DNA of 64,000 bases from positions 18,076,474 through 18,140,473 of the forward strand of contig NC_058159.1 of the NCBI RefSeq assembly GCF_020080835.1. The letters are read 5' to 3'. Below, in pieces: positions 23,733-33,967 of the stretch; the stretch's first letter is position 1, and every line of letters starts with the position of its first letter. The position numbers were made by a program, and so were the translations under genes. Source of the DNA: Cotesia glomerata (Eukaryota; Arthropoda; Insecta; Hymenoptera; Braconidae). The notes below the pieces were generated by a model. It was not told where the DNA came from. It made no database searches and saw only the letters and a list, made by a program, of their open reading frames with translations.

Positions 23733-25189
23733 TTTCGTTTATCAGTTATCTTCTTGAGTGCCTCTTGGTATACTGGGCATCTGCTTGTGCCGGCATGATG
23801 GGCGTTATTCTCTGTACCGGATTGATCCGCACACAGTGCGCATTTAGCAGGCTTATTACATTCGGCGATCTTATGTCCCTCTTCTCCACATTTAATGCAA
23901 AGTTTGGAGCGGTCGACTTCACTTGTGCACTGAACCGCACGGTGTCCAAAATGCCAGCATTTATAACATCGGACTGGTCTTAGTACTGTTCTAATACGAC
24001 AATTGGTCCAGCCGATCCTAATCTTACCGTGTTCTCCTACCACTTTCTGCGCTACCGTTGCTGCCAGAATCACCGACGCAATTTGTGTTCTGCTACGTAA
24101 GACCTTACGAATTTTAATGGCCTCTACTGTTATACCACAATCGTTTCCAGCTGCCTCTTGTAAAGCTGTTAGAATGTCATCTTTAGTTGTAGTATCGTCA
24201 ATATCGCAAATTTCCAGGTCTTCTTCAGGTCCTGTACTAATGACATTTGCGTCCTCTTTAAGTATTCCCGCGATAGTCTTCTGCAGGTCTTTACCTCTAT
24301 CACTACTGCCTTTCGACAGCGTTATGAGAATGTTCCCTGTCGCGGTCCTGCGTATCTTCTCGACTGTGTTGCGGACCTGATCTGGGCGAACGTCCGCCTT
24401 GATCCGTGTAAGTATTCCAGAATACTTATCTTTGTTCGCTGGACGGATAATAAGTGCCTCCGGTCTCGTTGCTGTTCTTCTTGGCTTCTGGTTCGGCTTC
24501 GGTGGAGGCACCAGAGGTTTTTCTGGGGGCAGTTTCTTGCGCTCCTTCTTCTTGTCCTTTCTGGACTGCACCTTTTCCCAGCCTGGCTTCTTGTTCTGTT
24601 CACAAGAGTTTTGTGGAAGATCCTTAACCACTTCCTGCTTCTTGATGGGATGACCAGGTCCAACGTCTTTCAGCTTCTTGGGAGTATGAAAAGCTCCGCC
24701 TTCGGGAGAACGAATTTTTCTTTTCAACTTCCTCAGGATGCGGCCGTCTTGGTCAAAGGATTCAGTCTCTGCCGTTGTGATAGTTTCACTTTCTTCTTCA
24801 GCGACTGATTCTCCGTCACCTTCGGCTCCAGTGTCCATCGCTTCTTCAACAACCACTTGACTGTTTCTCTCCGATGTAGCAGAAGGGGTGCGGTGTAATG
24901 ATGAGCGCCATTCTTCGTCCAGTTTCTTGAATCTTCCAAGAGCATTGACTACACCGGTTGTCTTGGTCTTTATCTCCTTGTGGATATTGACCTTAGTTTT
25001 GACAAACTCTTGCAGCTCAATGGTCAGCTTCTCAAGGCGCTCCAACGCTTGCGTTCTCTTCATGTCAGCGCTTGCTTCAATCGCTGCTTGTTGAGCATGA
25101 AACCCGTTTCTATTCTTGTTTGTTTCCTGTAAGTTACTCATACTTTTTTGATTTACCAGCGCATCGTACGGAGTGGAGCGGGTTGCCAT
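23729..25189 (-). CDS. LINE 2 ORF1: Gag-like protein with three zinc knuckles
   Basis: An uninterrupted 486-codon frame. I chose ATG at 25189 (MATRSTPYDALV); the frame stays open upstream, but only from non-ATG codons. A helical N-terminal region (LEKLTIELQEFVKTK) is followed by a long basic middle (KKERKKLPPEKPLVPP). The C-terminal part has CYKCWHFGHRAVQC, CIKCGEEGHKIAEC and CALCADQSG... ending in H and C, that is, two CCHC knuckles and a third variant. It stops in the ATGA that begins ORF2. It probably binds its own RNA and helps target integration. It is intact although its partner ORF2 is not. Confidence 0.85.
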   Translation of the reverse strand: MATRSTPYDALVNQKSMSNLQETNKNRNGFHAQQAAIEASADMKRTQALERLEKLTIELQEFVKTKVNIHKEIKTKTTGVVNALGRFKKLDEEWRSSLHRTPSATSERNSQVVVEEAMDTGAEGDGESVAEEESETITTAETESFDQDGRILRKLKRKIRSPEGGAFHTPKKLKDVGPGHPIKKQEVVKDLPQNSCEQNKKPGWEKVQSRKDKKKERKKLPPEKPLVPPPKPNQKPRRTATRPEALIIRPANKDKYSGILTRIKADVRPDQVRNTVEKIRRTATGNILITLSKGSSDRGKDLQKTIAGILKEDANVISTGPEEDLEICDIDDTTTKDDILTALQEAAGNDCGITVEAIKIRKVLRSRTQIASVILAATVAQKVVGEHGKIRIGWTNCRIRTVLRPVRCYKCWHFGHRAVQCTSEVDRSKLCIKCGEEGHKIAECNKPAKCALCADQSGTENNAHHAGTSRCPVYQEALKKITDKRK

Positions 25190-25683
25190 AACTAGGAACG
25201 GGTGTACCCTCGGAGATAGTACTCCTACCCCAGTTCCCTGAGGCCTAGCCGACACTTAGCCAGTCCCGGAATACACGGACGGACTAGACTCGCTCGGAGC
25301 GGTGAAGATTCCGATCTCTAACACTCACTGCGTACTTCCTGATCAAGGCCCGAAGTGGCTGGCTCCTGATCCACTGCTGCAACTTTCACCTCGGCAGAGC
25401 AAGCTCACATCAGCCGTGGCCTGCATCGTCGGAAACTACGATACAGGTTCCGGACACTCCCAGTGAGTTACAGCAGGAACCAATCGTCTTGCTAGGTCAG
25501 TTAGTGTGACCAACCCATTAAAGGGGAGTTTTGTCCACGGGAGCTTATTTTGTTTGGTTATTTTGCTTGGCTCCTACCCGCTGTACCTCATCAACTAAGA
25601 GATTAAGTGTCATCCAAGGACAGCGAGCGTTCTCCCATCCGCTCGGGGAGACGCGCCCGGTAGCAGTATCTCTTCTGCCCGGA
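25190..25683 (-). other. LINE 2 5' UTR
   Basis: Moderately GC-rich, no long frame, lying between the ORF1 ATG and the (TG)n target. It should hold the internal promoter of the element; no motif is clear to me. Confidence 0.5.
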
Positions 25684-26450
25684 GTGTGTGAGTGTGTGTG
25701 TGTGTGTATGGATGTATGTGTGTCTGTATGTAAACCTCTTATAACTTTCAAACGGTTCGGCTGATCAGATCGAAATAGGTGGCGATCCAAAGAGTATTAT
25801 TGCCATTAAATTTCGTGAAAATTTGAATCGATTCAGTTCGCTAGATTTTGAGAAATCTCAAAATTAGAATATTCAAAAAATCGTTTTTTTGGAATAACTT
25901 CTAAACGGCACCACCGATCAATTCCTAAAACTAATCAGCTCTTAAGTTTAAAAATCCACGTCGATTACCACCAGTTCCGTCAAAATCAATTGATTCTTTC
26001 GAGAGTTATCGAAAACGAAAAATGTCGAAAAAAGTGATTTTTTCAAATACCTTCGAAATTTCTTTTTGAGGAAATAGAATAATTATTAGAGCCCAAAAAA
26101 TCACGGTGATCGCTACCAAGAATGTGAAAATCGGTTGATTGGTTCGTGAGTTACCGTTGTCAAAAAAATTCGGAAAAAATGAATCTTTCAAATTTCTCTA
26201 AGATTTTCGGTTCGATCAGTTTGCGTCTGAAAGTATATCATACATTCTGAAAAACCGCGTGAAAATCGATTCATTCATTCAGAAATTATTGCAGTTTGAA
26301 AATTCAAAAAATACTGTTTTATGAAACTTCTATCTGACTTTTGAACTCGAAGAGCTCAAAAGCTTAAAACAGCCAACTCTATGAGCTTGGAGAGCTCTAA
26401 ATAACATATAAGTTATATTTCTGAGTTTGAATAGCTCAAAAACGACCTTA
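25684..26450 (+). repeat. Family A repeat, right arm (continues 20282-20500)
   Basis: After a TG/TATG tract it gives TAACTTTCAAACGGTTCGGC, CCACGTCGATTACCACC, then a second such block at about 26100, and GAGCTC-type hairpins at about 26340-26445. Confidence 0.8.
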
Positions 26451-26643
26451 CATCAAATGTCGGAGTTTGTTTCGGTTGGCTAAGTTGACTTTCAAAATCA
26501 CATACTTCAGTAGATATTTGACTCGATGTTGTTGCTGATAGATTAGATTTAAATACTGCAGATTTTTGAGTTGCTAGAGCTATATTAGCGTCAGGTTCGT
26601 TTGGTTCTAAAACTAATTATTGAATGTATATTGCAACAGTAAT

Positions 26644-26688
26644 CTCTCTCTCTCTCTCTCTCTCTGTCTGTCTCTCTCTCTCTCTCTC

Positions 26689-26760
<72 letters not shown>
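26644..26760. repeat. (CT)n followed by (TA)n microsatellite
   Basis: CT repeat to about 26689, then TA repeat to 26760. The TA part is the landing site of the MITE that follows. Confidence 0.95.
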
Positions 26761-26762
<2 letters not shown>

Positions 26763-26763
<1 letters not shown>

Positions 26764-27116
26764 TAGGGTGTGCCAAAATGTAACTCCCGTGGAGAACCTT
26801 TTAAAATTGGAATTTTTAGTTCTGCTTTTAACAGGGGCTGCGTTTGGGCATTTCTTGATATATTTTGGTGTTAGACAATGTATTTGATTTTCATAGAATT
26901 TTTTAACAGAAGCTTAGTTTGGGTATTTCCGGTGAAAATTCAAAATTTGGCCGGAAGCGTCCAATTAAATCTCCTGTTAAAAATCCTATAAATAATCAAA
27001 TGAATTCTCTCAACCCGAAATATCTCAGGAAATGTCCAAACACAGCTGCTGTTAAAAGTGGAACTCAAAATTCCAATTTTAAAAGGTTCTCCACGGAAGT
27101 TACATTTTGGCACACC

Positions 27117-27120
<4 letters not shown>
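26763..27120. mobile_element. 358-bp palindromic MITE (TTAGGGTGTGCC termini)
   Basis: Left end TTAGGGTGTGCCAAAATGTA; right end its inverse TACATTTTGGCACACCCTAA. The arms match over roughly 130 bp (GGAGAACCTTTTAAAATTGG and so on). It lies between TA repeats on both sides. No coding sequence. A diverged copy is at 12437-12780. Confidence 0.85.
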
Positions 27121-27157
<37 letters not shown>

Positions 27158-27161
<4 letters not shown>

Positions 27162-28055
27162 GGTAGCGCAAAAAAACCGACTATTTTTTTTTTTTGAGTC
27201 TTGAGTGAAAAAATGTTAGTTTTTGATGATTTAAGAGCTCTCTCCAAAGGACAGCTTAAAAAACATTTTTAAGATGTCGCTCCAAAGTTTTATAAATTTC
27301 AAAAATCGTCAAAAATCGAATTTTTTTTTTTTTAATTTTTTTTCTCGTTACGTTATAATTTTATAGACTAAAAAAAAATAAGTTTCTGAAAATTTCAGTT
27401 CAAAATTTGAATTTTGAAAGGTTGCTCATAATTTTTTTCAATTTATTAGTGCATTAGTTTAGATTTTTTCGAGCGACCTTTTACTTTTCAAATTAAAATT
27501 CCATACACTTTTTTTTTTTATTTAGTACAATAATCGATAAAACTACATCACGAGATGAACTAAAAATCAAGCACAACATAGAAAATATAATTTTTTTTTA
27601 ATTTAATAATTTTATTTAATCAACTGTCAGGCATGGGTTTGAATCCCAAGCTGGTCTTAGAAACCAGCTTGGTTGAGATTTGACCTTGCCGCATAGGTTA
27701 AGATTTTTTCAAACCAAAAAGACCTCAACGTACCACTCCCAACACTTAAAGTCGGCGATATGACTAATTAAAGAAAAAAAAAAGTTATGAGCGACCTTTC
27801 AAAAATTTAAAATTTGAACTGAAACTTTCAGAAACTCATTTTTTTTTGCCTATAAAATTTTACCGTAACGAAAAAAAAAAAAAAAAAAAAAAATTCGATT
27901 TTTGACGATTTTTGAAATTTTAAAAAATTTGGAGTGGCCTCTTAAAAATTATTTTTTAAGTTGTCCTTTGGTGAGGGCTCTTAAAACATCAAAAACTAAC
28001 ATTTTTTCACTCGAGACTCAAAAAAAAAATAGTCGGTTTTTTTGCGCCACCCTAA
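27158..28055. mobile_element. About 0.9-kb MITE (TTAGGGTRGCGC termini), 275-bp TIRs
   Basis: Left end TTAGGGTAGCGCAAAAAAAC; right end inverse GTTTTTTTGCGCCACCCTAA. The arms 27158-27440 and 27784-28055 are inverted copies. The centre (27620-27780) contains GGGTTTGAATCCC, a tRNA B-box-like word, followed by an imperfect hairpin around AGCTGGTCTTAGAAACCAGCTT. TA repeats flank both ends. Confidence 0.8.
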
Positions 28056-28078
28056 TATATATATATATATATATATAT

Positions 28079-28904
28079 TGAAACACTAAATTTTACTTAA
28101 TTTAAAATTTAATTATTTAGACCATTAAATCTCGCGGATAAGAAATAATCGCCTAAACTTCTAAAAATTAGGATTCGCTGCTCTGGGATATTCCGCTCCC
28201 GTGAACCAATGAGTGTCTTTGTCTTTAGATGATTTTATTAGTTTGAGACAGAAGTTCTCACGCGTGCCAGTCAATTTATTTTAATTACTTACAAATTTTA
28301 ACTGCAACGATGACCCTTCGTCTTTGATTGACCCTTTGGCAGGTTGTAGATGGATAGTCGTAGTAAATAAATAGGTGAATAGTGGTAGTTTAGTAATAGT
28401 GTATAGCGGTGATAACAATAAACTTAACTTTATTTCACCAAATCAACACTTTAAACAAGACTTATAATATTTCGGTAACGAAATATTTATGAAACAGAAC
28501 ACTTGTATTTAAGATTATAACTAATTTAGTAATAATACTAGTGAGCGTGGTGAGTAATCACCTGATGCGAAAAATAATAATTTTAATAGAAAATAATACA
28601 GAATATTTAATTAAATAATAAACGTTTAGATTAATTGAGATTTTGGTGAGTAGTCACCTAATAGCAGTAATAGTGGTAATAGTAGTAAAAATGACTAAGA
28701 AATATTTTGCGTGGTGGTTGACACCGGCGGATAGATCGAAGTGTCGATCATCGCTCAAGTTTTGAGGTTCGTAGCTGATTTTTCCCTCCTCGTGTCGTCT
28801 TGTGACGTCACGGGGCTACGCATTAATTTAGCTAGTGTCGGTAACGAAAATTTCGGGTGGTAGTTCGCCAGGCTGGTAACATCGGGACATTTTGTAGTGT
28901 CTCA
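28079..28904 (-). repeat. 3' LTR
   Basis: On the minus strand it starts TGAGACACTACAAAATG and ends AGTGTTTCA, giving a 9-bp imperfect terminal inverted repeat. It contains two GGTGAGTNRTCACC palindromes (28549 and 28645). Confidence 0.92.
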
Positions 28905-29532
28905 ATCCCCCCTGCCAAGCCAAGACTACCCCGTCAATTTTTGAACCGAGCTAGCTCTTTGCAAGAGTCGGTGAGTCGTCACCGGGTATGGGGATAGTAG
29001 GATGATAGGAGTTAGTGGTGAGTGATCACCTAGGAAGGATGGCTTGATGAGATAGTAGGAAGAAAAGTTGATGAAAGGTTTGGTGAGTAGTCACCTGATA
29101 GTAGTCTGGTTTAGTGAGTAGTCACCTAATAGTAGTGTGAGTTGGTGAGTAGTCACCTATAGTGGTATGATTTGGTGAGTAGTCACCTAGTAGTAGTATG
29201 ATTTGGTGAGTAGTCACCTATAGTGGTATGATTTGGTGAGTAGTCACCTATAGTGGTGTGATTTGGTGAGTAGTCACCTAGTAGTGGTATGATTTGGTGA
29301 GTAGTCACCTATAGTGGTATGATTTGGTGAGTAGTCACCTATAGTGGTATGATTTAGATGGAAGGTTTGGTGAGTAGTCACCTGATAGTGGTAAGTGAGG
29401 AATTGGATAAGTGGATTGGTGAGTAATCACCTGGGAATTAGATGTGTGAATGGACCGGTGAGTCGTCACCTGAAAAGAAATTTTAAAATATAAAAATAAA
29501 ATTTTTAGCTGTGAAGTTGGTGAGTGATCACC
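28549..29532. promoter_or_regulatory. Field of palindromic 14-mers GGTGAGTNRTCACC
   Basis: Copies start at 28549 and 28645 (in the LTR), then 28970, 29017, 29082, 29113 (first base A), 29143, 29173, 29204, 29234, 29264, 29295, 29325, 29369, 29418, 29457 and 29519. From 29143 to 29338 they are spaced about 30 bp in a tandem unit (TGGTGAGTAGTCACCTATAG). The five-base arms GGTGA/TCACC are perfectly conserved while the middle varies (GTAG, GTAA, GTCG, GTGA). That pattern indicates selection for, or homogenisation of, a dyad: a protein-binding site or an RNA hairpin. Confidence 0.85.
28905..28919 (-). promoter_or_regulatory. Polypurine tract next to the 3' LTR
   Basis: On the minus strand GGCAGGGGGGAT immediately precedes the TGAGACAC start of the 3' LTR, the expected position for priming plus-strand DNA synthesis. 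Confidence 0.75.
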
Positions 29533-29936
29533 TGTAAATAAATAGTTAATTAAATAGAAAGTTCCCTTGAGCAAATGGTCGAAACTTCGTTCTAGACTTC
29601 GATCTATTTGCTGGGCTGAATATAAAATAAAATTTTAATTATTAATTAATTGTTTTATGTTTTTGTGTTTTTGTTTGATTGGTCTGCAGCTGTAATTAAA
29701 CAAATTAAACTGGCAGATATAATATTAGATGATATAAATGATTTAGTAAATATTATAGTTTTATGATGAAATAGTATGATAAATGCTTAATATAAATTTT
29801 ATAGTAGTAATAATTGTGTCATAGAAAAGTAATAATAATAGTGTAATGATACAGTGATATTTTAAATAATTATATGAACGATGATACAGTAATATAAATA
29901 AATAATTAAGTGAATGATTCAATAGGGGGTTTATCT

Positions 29937-32927
29937 TCACAGAGAACGTTGGTACGCCTCTTGGAAGTCTTCGATGTCCTCTTCGTTGTTATTTATCTCG
30001 ATTCCGTTTTTGTATCCAGGCCAACGTCGGTTACTAGCCTGGCATTCTGGATCAAAAAGTTGAATTGGTACTCCACATCTTTGGTAGTGTCCTTGGAAGC
30101 TGTCCTTTTCCTCGTTTTCAGGTGGACGTGGCTCCTTGCATTTATCTGGATATTTTCCCAGTTTATGCATTTTGGGTTCGATTGAGTTAAGTCGTCGTTT
30201 GACGGCAACGACATCTCGTTCTACTTCACGTACAGAACTTGCCAGGTTGGTGAGTTGGCAATTCTTTAATGAGGAATGGCTTTGTACGAGTCTTTTCATG
30301 CCATTCTGGAGTCCTTGGATGTCCTGTGTATTCTTCTGGATTTGGATATGGACTTTCTTCATTGCTTTACAGATATCTTCAACCCATTCAGGTTGTTTAT
30401 AAGTGAACCTGAAGTTTGGTTGAGGTAATGAAGTCAACTGGCTTCTGTCATGCGGCATGAGCTTTTTAAGTTTGGCTGCCACATTGTTATCTGATGGATC
30501 TGATACAGCTGCTATAGTCGTTGGAGCTGTAGAAGTTATGCCAGGCTGTACCATTGTTGGTCTAGGAATTCTGCCAATGTTGAGCTGGGTGATGGATGTT
30601 GAAGCTTCTTCAGTATTGGTCGTTGTCGTTGTAGGGGTCGGTATTAATGATTTAGATGGTAATGAAAATGACTGTTTCTTAGAATTACAAGTGATTATGA
30701 GATCAGAAGGTAAAGTTTCTGATTTAACGCTTGTTATCGACGACAACTTCGAAGTACTCTCAGTTCTAGTCTGAAATGATGGTTGTCGTTTATTTTGACT
30801 TGATATTTTAGAGTTGTTTGAGTCATGTGTGCTGAGACTGTGTATGAGCATGAGGTCATTAGGTTCACTACCGGATTTGATTTTTAATTTGGGTGTTGAA
30901 CTAAGCATTTCTGACTCAGAGTCTGACTCATAGTCCATATACTCGTAATCTAATTCGTTTTGGTTAATATCAGGGATTTCTGAACTATTTTCTTCGCAGT
31001 TGTTAGAAACCGACCTAACTGGGACACTAGTTAAAGAAATAGATGCCGTAAGGGTTTGGATCGCGGATATTTGAGCCTTAGTTGGTGTATTGGAGATCAC
31101 CGGAGTAACTACTTGGTTTTCGGGATCCGGGTTTTTTGTAAAGGGTCGTAAACCAGCTCTTTTCCGTATCTCGTCTGTAGTTCGTGAACAACAGACTGCA
31201 GCAATATGTCCACTACGTCCACAACGGCCGCACACGGTCTGTGAAGATAATTGGTTAAGTGTCTTTTGTAAATTTTCGAACATATCCTGCATCGCGGCTT
31301 GGAAATTAGTTATTGCGGATACAAGTACGTCCGAGTGGTCATTTTTTAGAATTCTGTTACCTGAGTTAACTGGTTTTGAACTCGACAATGCAAAAAGCGT
31401 GGTCTTTTGGTCATTTTCCGATTTAATCATACTAGAATTCGGTAACTCCGATTTAGTAATGGCATTTAATTTCGTTTGAGTTTTTAGGTTATAATCGGAA
31501 TCCGTGTTAGATTTCGCTTCTTTGTTATTATGTGAGCATTGACATGAATCTACTACTGGTTGCCAAGAACTAACGCGTTTATATAGTATTGAATAAGTGT
31601 CAATATGTTCTTCCGCAAATTTAAATAAAAATTTTGAATTAAATTTTTGAATAATAATCCTAACTTGTCGGTGTTCAGGCATGGGCTCGTCTAATTGAGC
31701 AAACGCGCATTGCATTCGGTTAATAAACGCGACTCCGAGTTCGTCATCGGCTTGTCGATAAGAATAGATTTCTTGTAAAAGAGTTTCATCCGATTGATAG
31801 GTCTGCCATACTTTAAAGTAAGTTTTAAAAATTGACCAATTAACAAATAATTGTTCATTTTGATAATACCAATCTAAAATATTACCCGTTAATGTTGAAG
31901 CGACCACCGGTCTAAAATTCTCTAAAGGAATATCATTGCTGACCATACGTTGTTCTAAAGTTTTAATAAATTTTTTGGCATCTAATTTAATAGATGAATC
32001 GCGTGGGGGAAAAAATATATTCCATGATTTTGCAGTCCGGCAAATGTCATTTGTCCGTAAGGGTGCAACTGTACTCGGGTACGTATAGGAAGGAGTAGCG
32101 ATTGGGACTATGCCTGGAATAGCATGTATGTGTTGCTGTGTCTGTGACGCAGGCACATGGAAAGAGGCGATCGGTGCTGTATAAGTATGCGTCATGTGAG
32201 GTACAGTAGTGTGTGAATGTGCGTGTGTACCTGACACATAGTATGGCGTCGGTGGTGCTGTGTAAGTCTGTGTTACGTGCGGTAACGTAGTATGAGACTG
32301 TACATGTGAAGCTGGTACATGTTGAGGCACCGGTGGTACGAGTAGTGGGGCAAGTGATGGAAGCGCGTACGGTAAACGCGCAGTCCCACTAAACGTTGGG
32401 GCTAATGCTGTAGGGTAGGGAAGCATGTCCGAATGGAAAAAATTAGGTGCGGGCGGCACGGAGTGATTTCCCGCTGAAAAATTTGAACTCGGGAATTCCC
32501 GCGGCTGAAACGCATATATGTCGTTGATGTGATTATTATTATTTATCGTATTAGTCATCGTTCGAGCTAAGGTACTGGCAAAGGGTGACGTCAATTGCTG
32601 ACAAGCTGTTTTCCAGGTTTCTGCTTCGGCTCTTAATTGTCTAATTACTACCTCGACGGGTTGAGTCGCACTGTTTGTATCTTTGGGGTCAGGTACTCTA
32701 CTTGCGTTATTGTCAGTCTTATTTGTAGGGTCAATGCTATTATTGACAGTACTGTTGTAGATGTCACCTTGCGGATTGTCTAGTCCAAGTAAATCGTCTT
32801 GTAATTGTAAATATAGACTTGAATTTGAATTTTGGATTGGATTAAAATTTAATAAATTTTGATTTTGTAAATTCGCATTATTACTAATCGGTACCGAGAA
32901 CTGATTTACTGGGGTGTGAGAAAACAT
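29937..32927 (-). CDS. gag: Gag polyprotein of the LTR element, 996 aa, intact
   Basis: Uninterrupted from ATG 32927 (MFSHTPVNQFSVP) to TGA at 29937. Residues about 1-120 are Asn-rich; about 130-300 are Pro/Thr/His-rich and contain near-repeats (YTAPPTPYYVSGTHAHSHTT and a second version). Residues about 300-480 form a Gag capsid-like segment (WNIFFPPRDS, FIKTLEQRMVS, LTGNILDWYYQNEQ, YRQADDELGVAFINRMQCAF) of the retrotransposon-Gag kind. A CCHC knuckle CGRCGRSGHIAAVC follows near residue 590. Residues about 640-800 are acidic and Ser/Thr-rich, and the C-terminal 200 residues contain a probable coiled coil (DICKAMKKVHIQIQKNTQDI). It should assemble particles and bind RNA. It is unusually long for a Gag, with a C-terminal extension whose role I cannot tell. 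Confidence 0.88.
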   Translation of the reverse strand: MFSHTPVNQFSVPISNNANLQNQNLLNFNPIQNSNSSLYLQLQDDLLGLDNPQGDIYNSTVNNSIDPTNKTDNNASRVPDPKDTNSATQPVEVVIRQLRAEAETWKTACQQLTSPFASTLARTMTNTINNNNHINDIYAFQPREFPSSNFSAGNHSVPPAPNFFHSDMLPYPTALAPTFSGTARLPYALPSLAPLLVPPVPQHVPASHVQSHTTLPHVTQTYTAPPTPYYVSGTHAHSHTTVPHMTHTYTAPIASFHVPASQTQQHIHAIPGIVPIATPSYTYPSTVAPLRTNDICRTAKSWNIFFPPRDSSIKLDAKKFIKTLEQRMVSNDIPLENFRPVVASTLTGNILDWYYQNEQLFVNWSIFKTYFKVWQTYQSDETLLQEIYSYRQADDELGVAFINRMQCAFAQLDEPMPEHRQVRIIIQKFNSKFLFKFAEEHIDTYSILYKRVSSWQPVVDSCQCSHNNKEAKSNTDSDYNLKTQTKLNAITKSELPNSSMIKSENDQKTTLFALSSSKPVNSGNRILKNDHSDVLVSAITNFQAAMQDMFENLQKTLNQLSSQTVCGRCGRSGHIAAVCCSRTTDEIRKRAGLRPFTKNPDPENQVVTPVISNTPTKAQISAIQTLTASISLTSVPVRSVSNNCEENSSEIPDINQNELDYEYMDYESDSESEMLSSTPKLKIKSGSEPNDLMLIHSLSTHDSNNSKISSQNKRQPSFQTRTESTSKLSSITSVKSETLPSDLIITCNSKKQSFSLPSKSLIPTPTTTTTNTEEASTSITQLNIGRIPRPTMVQPGITSTAPTTIAAVSDPSDNNVAAKLKKLMPHDRSQLTSLPQPNFRFTYKQPEWVEDICKAMKKVHIQIQKNTQDIQGLQNGMKRLVQSHSSLKNCQLTNLASSVREVERDVVAVKRRLNSIEPKMHKLGKYPDKCKEPRPPENEEKDSFQGHYQRCGVPIQLFDPECQASNRRWPGYKNGIEINNNEEDIEDFQEAYQRSL

Positions 32928-33948
32928 TATGAATAGTTGTAATGTTAATTAAATTTTATTTTAACTATTATTTAATCTTCTGTTTAGATTATTTTACAGT
33001 GACACGCTTGTCAGGAATTTTAATCCCAGATTTTCTCGAGAAATAATTTTTCGGTGACGCGTACGAATTAAAATAGATAATCCCAGATATAGTAAATATT
33101 CGATATTTGATTTTAATAATTTAATAACTGAATCTTAGTATTTAATAACAATTTAATAATTAGAATGAACGATTAATATTATTTTGAAATTCAAACTGCA
33201 AAGTTAAACAAAATAAATTATTTTAACGGTATTTGATTTTAATATAACGGTTAGCTATTGTACACTAAATTTTTATTATAAATAATAAAGTTAAATAAGA
33301 TATTTAGTTTTGGCTCAACTAATATAGACAAAAGGTATTTTGTAGAGAAATAAAACTAAAGGAATTTATTTTATTTTCGGGAGTTTCAGAACGGAATATA
33401 AGACAACCGATTTTTCGAAGAATATACGCGTGAAATGACCTTGAGTTGTGTTTTACTTGAGTTCGAGTATGCAACGTGTTGATGGCTTATGACCCGGCAC
33501 ACAAAGTGTATTAGACAAGGACCTTGTAAAGATTTGTATACTGATAAATTTAATACTGAAAATGCTTTTGACAAATTTTACTGAGAGTACTTCTCAGCTA
33601 TGACATCAGCATAATTATCTTTACAATAATAGGATTATAATTTTACAATTTATAGTACAATAGGAATATTTTCAATTTATGATGCTTAAACTAAATGAAT
33701 TAATATGAGAACGTGAGAAATTTTGTCAATTTGGAAAACTAATTTTGTAAATTTACGAATTTATATAACAAAAATTTCACTATTTAGATGAATTTGGTAA
33801 TTTTCTTTTTAACAAAAATTTTGTTAATTAAATTTTAAGTAAATTTTCTGTAAAGTATTATATAATTAATGAATTTTTAATTCTATAAAAGATGAATTTG
33901 TAAATTTCTAACTTTACAGGGAATAGACGACATTTATTTGAGAGCAGC
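32928..33948 (-). other. Leader between primer binding site and gag
   Basis: About 1 kb of AT-rich sequence with no coding frame of note. It should hold the packaging signal. Confidence 0.6.
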
Positions 33949-33966
33949 GTCCCTGTTCGAGCGCCA
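33949..33966 (-). promoter_or_regulatory. Primer binding site, tRNA-Lys type
   Basis: The minus strand reads TGGCGCTCGAACAGGGAC, separated from the 5' LTR by one base. This differs by one base from the well-known complement of the tRNA-Lys 3' end (TGGCGCCCGAACAGGGAC). Confidence 0.85.
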
Positions 33967-33967
33967 T

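Larger units (their letters stand above)
20501..25683 (-). mobile_element. R1-clade non-LTR retrotransposon, LINE 2, inserted in a (TG)n tract
   Basis: The element is flanked by TG microsatellite on both sides (20461-20500 and 25684-25735); those flanks are the two halves of one family A copy. A T-rich run at 20501-20514 on the plus strand is the likely 3' tail. Order on the minus strand: about 490 bp of 5' UTR, intact ORF1, decayed ORF2, about 250 bp of 3' UTR. ORF1 and ORF2 overlap by ATGA (23732-23729). The R1 clade is known to contain families with microsatellite targets (for example Mino in AC repeats and Waldo in ACAY repeats), so the location fits. Confidence 0.88.

Noticed and set aside
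29082..29338. Possible CRISPR-like array (regular 30-bp spacing)
   Set aside because: The spacers are near-identical, so the unit is a tandem minisatellite with embedded palindromes, in a eukaryotic retrotransposon. Not CRISPR.
29335..29574. 79-codon minus-strand frame with repeated THQS/ITHQ-like text
   Set aside because: It is the translation of the palindromic 14-mer array, not a protein.
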